Source: an uncultured Acidobacteriota bacterium
GTDB taxonomy: Bacteria; Acidobacteriota; Blastocatellia; RBC074
Reading direction: 5' to 3'
NCBI GenBank assembly: GCA_902825875.1
Contig: CADECP010000001.1
Span: 228,180 to 292,179 of the forward strand
Length of the DNA stretch: 64,000 nucleotides
Position 1 is the stretch's first letter. Each line of letters begins with the position of its first letter. The notes beneath the pieces are model-generated. The model ran no database searches, was not told the origin of the DNA, and saw nothing but the letters and a program-made list of their open reading frames with translations. Made by a program: the position numbers and the translations under genes. Shown here in pieces: positions 62,292 through 64,000 of this stretch.

Positions 62292-63179
62292 TTAGGATCG
62301 TGGATGAAATTGGTTGTAGGCGGTTTTGAGTTGATCGTTGGTGACGTGGGTGTAAATCTGAGTCGTCGAAATATCGCTATGTCCCAGCATCAATTGCACC
62401 GACCGCAAATCCGCTCCGTTCGCCAGCAAAACCGTCGCAAAGCTGTGGCGCAGCAAATGCGGCGTGATGTATTGGATGTCGGCCGCTTCGCCGTAATCTT
62501 TAATCAGCTTCCAGAACTTTTGCCGTGTGATTTCCCGCCCGTTGGATTCAATAAACAGCAAATCCGAGAGCTTGCCGTTCAGAAGCCGCAGTCTAGCAGG
62601 GAAATAGCGTTTCAGAAAAGCGATGGCTGAACGACCAAGCGGAACTTTGCGTTGTTTGCTGCCTTTGCCGAAACAGGTCAGCACACCGGAATCCAGATCA
62701 ATGTCGGACATTTTCAAATGCACCAGTTCCGAAACGCGAAGTCCTGATGCATACAGAGTTTCAAGCATTGCACGGTCGCGCAAACCGTAATCGGAACCGA
62801 GTTTTGGCTGAGCCAACAAGGCTTCGACTTCTTCGGGGGTCAAAAAGTGCGGCAAGGTTTGCCAGGGTTTGCTTGATTCCAGATGCGCCGTCGGATCGCT
62901 TTTGGTCAATCCTTCCATCAAGGCGAATTTATAAAACCCGCGAATGGCCGACACCATACGCGAAATGGTGGTGAAATTTACGCCGGAATCTTTCAGAACT
63001 GCCATCAAATCAACCAGATCGCTGCGATCCAGGCTGAACAGAGTTTTGTGGTTGTCGGCTGCGTATCGCAGCAATTTCTGCAAATCGTTGCGATAAGCCA
63101 GCAAGGTGTTTTCGGCCAGGCCTTTTTCGACGCGCAGCAAGGTCAGGAATTCCGCGACTAATTTTTTATCGTCTTTCAT
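62292..63179 (-). CDS. xerD: Tyrosine recombinase XerD-like
   Basis: This is a 295-residue site-specific recombinase that resolves chromosome dimers at dif. ATG 63179 gives the normal length. The SAM-like N-terminal domain is at 1-95. The catalytic residues are Arg148 (SGLRVSEL), Lys172 ([12 protein letters not shown]), His241 and Arg244 ([12 protein letters not shown]), His267 (LGHSDIST) and the nucleophile Tyr276 (TTQIYTHV), all present. XerC and XerD are hard to tell apart without comparison. There is no phage or integron context, which supports a housekeeping role. It is 15 bases upstream of lpxD in the same direction. Confidence 0.93.
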   Translation of the reverse strand: MKDDKKLVAEFLTLLRVEKGLAENTLLAYRNDLQKLLRYAADNHKTLFSLDRSDLVDLMAVLKDSGVNFTTISRMVSAIRGFYKFALMEGLTKSDPTAHLESSKPWQTLPHFLTPEEVEALLAQPKLGSDYGLRDRAMLETLYASGLRVSELVHLKMSDIDLDSGVLTCFGKGSKQRKVPLGRSAIAFLKRYFPARLRLLNGKLSDLLFIESNGREITRQKFWKLIKDYGEAADIQYITPHLLRHSFATVLLANGADLRSVQLMLGHSDISTTQIYTHVTNDQLKTAYNQFHPRS

Positions 63180-63489
63180 TGGCGGCGATCTTAAGGAATC
63201 GAACTTCAACGAGCAAGCGATTTGTTGCAACAAAGGCACATTGCAATCATCAAGGGGTTCAACACAAATAAACCTTCGATGAAAGGCAGGGGAAATGACG
63301 GAACCAACGAAAATGACTGAACAAACGGAAAAGAGGAAGAGAAATTTCCGTCCATTCCGTTATTTCCGTTTGTTCCGTTATCTCTTTTTCGCCCACCTGA
63401 GCGGTAACTTGTTTTCAAAGTATTGCATCCGTTGCAGTTTTGATTCAATCTTGCGAAGCCACAACCAATGACGATAGAGGAATCACCGC
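63180..63489. other. 310-base intergenic region between divergent genes, with repeats
   Basis: Between xerD (leftward) and the leucine-rich-repeat gene (rightward) I see a block with repeated TTCCGTT/AACGGAA units (about 63290-63385). It includes ATTCCGTTATTTCCGTTTGT on the right and inverse units (ACGGAACCAACGAAAA) on the left, so it forms an imperfect palindrome. AGAGGAA around 63475-63481 is the ribosome binding site of the right-hand gene. Nothing coding is apparent. Confidence 0.6.
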
Positions 63490-64000
63490 ATGAGCCAACA
63501 ACGCGCACTCGAACGCATTCGCCAAGCCAAACTGACCAACGCTCGCCGATTGAATTTGTCCGGCTTGGAATTAACCGAACTGCCGCCGGAAATTGGCGAG
63601 CTGACCGAATTGCGAGCCTTATGGCTGGCCGGCAATCGCCTGGAAACGCTGCCGCCGGAAATTGGCCGATTGACCAAGCTGCAATCTTTGCGATTGGAAG
63701 ACAACAGATTGACCGCCTTGCCGCCGGAAATCGGGAAGTTGACGGAACTGCGCCGGATCACTCTGCACAAAAACCGCCTGGCCGAATTTCCCGAAGAGTT
63801 TTGGGATTTGCATAACCTCAAGAGGCTGATAACGGCTGGGAATCGAGTGGAAAAACTGCCTTATGGTATTGGCCGGTTGACCAATCTTCGAGTGTTGAAA
63901 TTTGGTGGTTGGTATCCAAAGTGGGGACAAGTTTTAGGCAACAAGCTGAGCGAGTTGCCGCCGGTCATCGCTGAACTCAAGAACCTGCAATCGCTCAACC
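63490..64000 (+). CDS. Leucine-rich-repeat protein, 3' end outside the window
   Basis: ATG 63490 follows AGAGGAA at about 9 bases. The frame is open to the last base (170 codons). After a short basic N-terminus (ALERIRQAKLTNARRLNLSG) there are repeated LRR units of the LPPEIGxLTxLRxLxLxxNRL type at residues about 20, 45, 68 and 91, and more beyond. The unit is close to 23 residues, the plant/bacterial 'LPxEIG' type. Proteins of this kind in free-living bacteria often continue into a Roc-COR GTPase module, but the window ends before that could be seen. The protein is probably cytosolic, since there is no signal peptide. Confidence 0.85.
   Translation, partial: MSQQRALERIRQAKLTNARRLNLSGLELTELPPEIGELTELRALWLAGNRLETLPPEIGRLTKLQSLRLEDNRLTALPPEIGKLTELRRITLHKNRLAEFPEEFWDLHNLKRLITAGNRVEKLPYGIGRLTNLRVLKFGGWYPKWGQVLGNKLSELPPVIAELKNLQSLN

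Overview
The window looks like chromosomal DNA of a Gram-negative member of the Acidobacteriota, plausibly Blastocatellia-like. This is an inference, not a database result. Three things support it: a secreted nuclease ending in a module that resembles the Soli_cterm (TIGR03437) domain typical of Acidobacteria; lpxD, ssb, accA, mutS and similar genes of an LPS-bearing bacterium; and moderate GC with many palindromic intergenic repeats. I recognise no tRNA, rRNA, CRISPR array, prophage or complete insertion sequence.

Layout. 1-2816 (+): a 5'-truncated unknown gene, a secreted HEAT-repeat protein and sucD without an adjacent sucC. 2848-13519 (mostly -): a small membrane protein, an EF-G paralogue, an RND pump with its periplasmic adaptor, and an overlapping pair of exported sugar-type enzymes (isomerase fold and enolase superfamily). 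13686-15510 (+): a tiny membrane protein and an orphan PAS-PAS histidine kinase. 15504-21204 (-): an accessory region with a giant zinc-finger/TPR/CHAT protease-like protein, an unrecognised protein, and a predicted M91 (NleD-like) zinc metallopeptidase. 21399-31824: an AlkZ-related protein, a WbuC-type cupin, a 1672-residue TPR protein with an embedded C39-like cysteine peptidase domain, a TetA-type MFS pump and the secreted nuclease.

31936-38519 is a partner-switching cluster: STAS protein, RsbW-like kinase and GAF/SpoIIE phosphatase with two Uma2 genes interspersed, divergent from a membrane PDZ/GAF/SpoIIE phosphatase. 38536-42243 is rich in palindromic repeats, two of which lie in frame inside genes (a TPR protein and a GT4 glycosyltransferase). 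42244-42606 holds a possible structured RNA ending in a strong terminator.

42607-64000 is largely housekeeping. It contains mutS (-); the rightward run tsaB-rimI-ydcH-like-psd-pssA-guaA-dnaE-accA; ssb (-); recN-miaB-DUF151-parA-parB (+); xerD-lpxD-unknown (-); and the start of a leucine-rich-repeat gene cut by the window end. Starts were moved inward from the longest ORF wherever a ribosome binding site or family N-terminus argued for it. Several starts are TTG or GTG.
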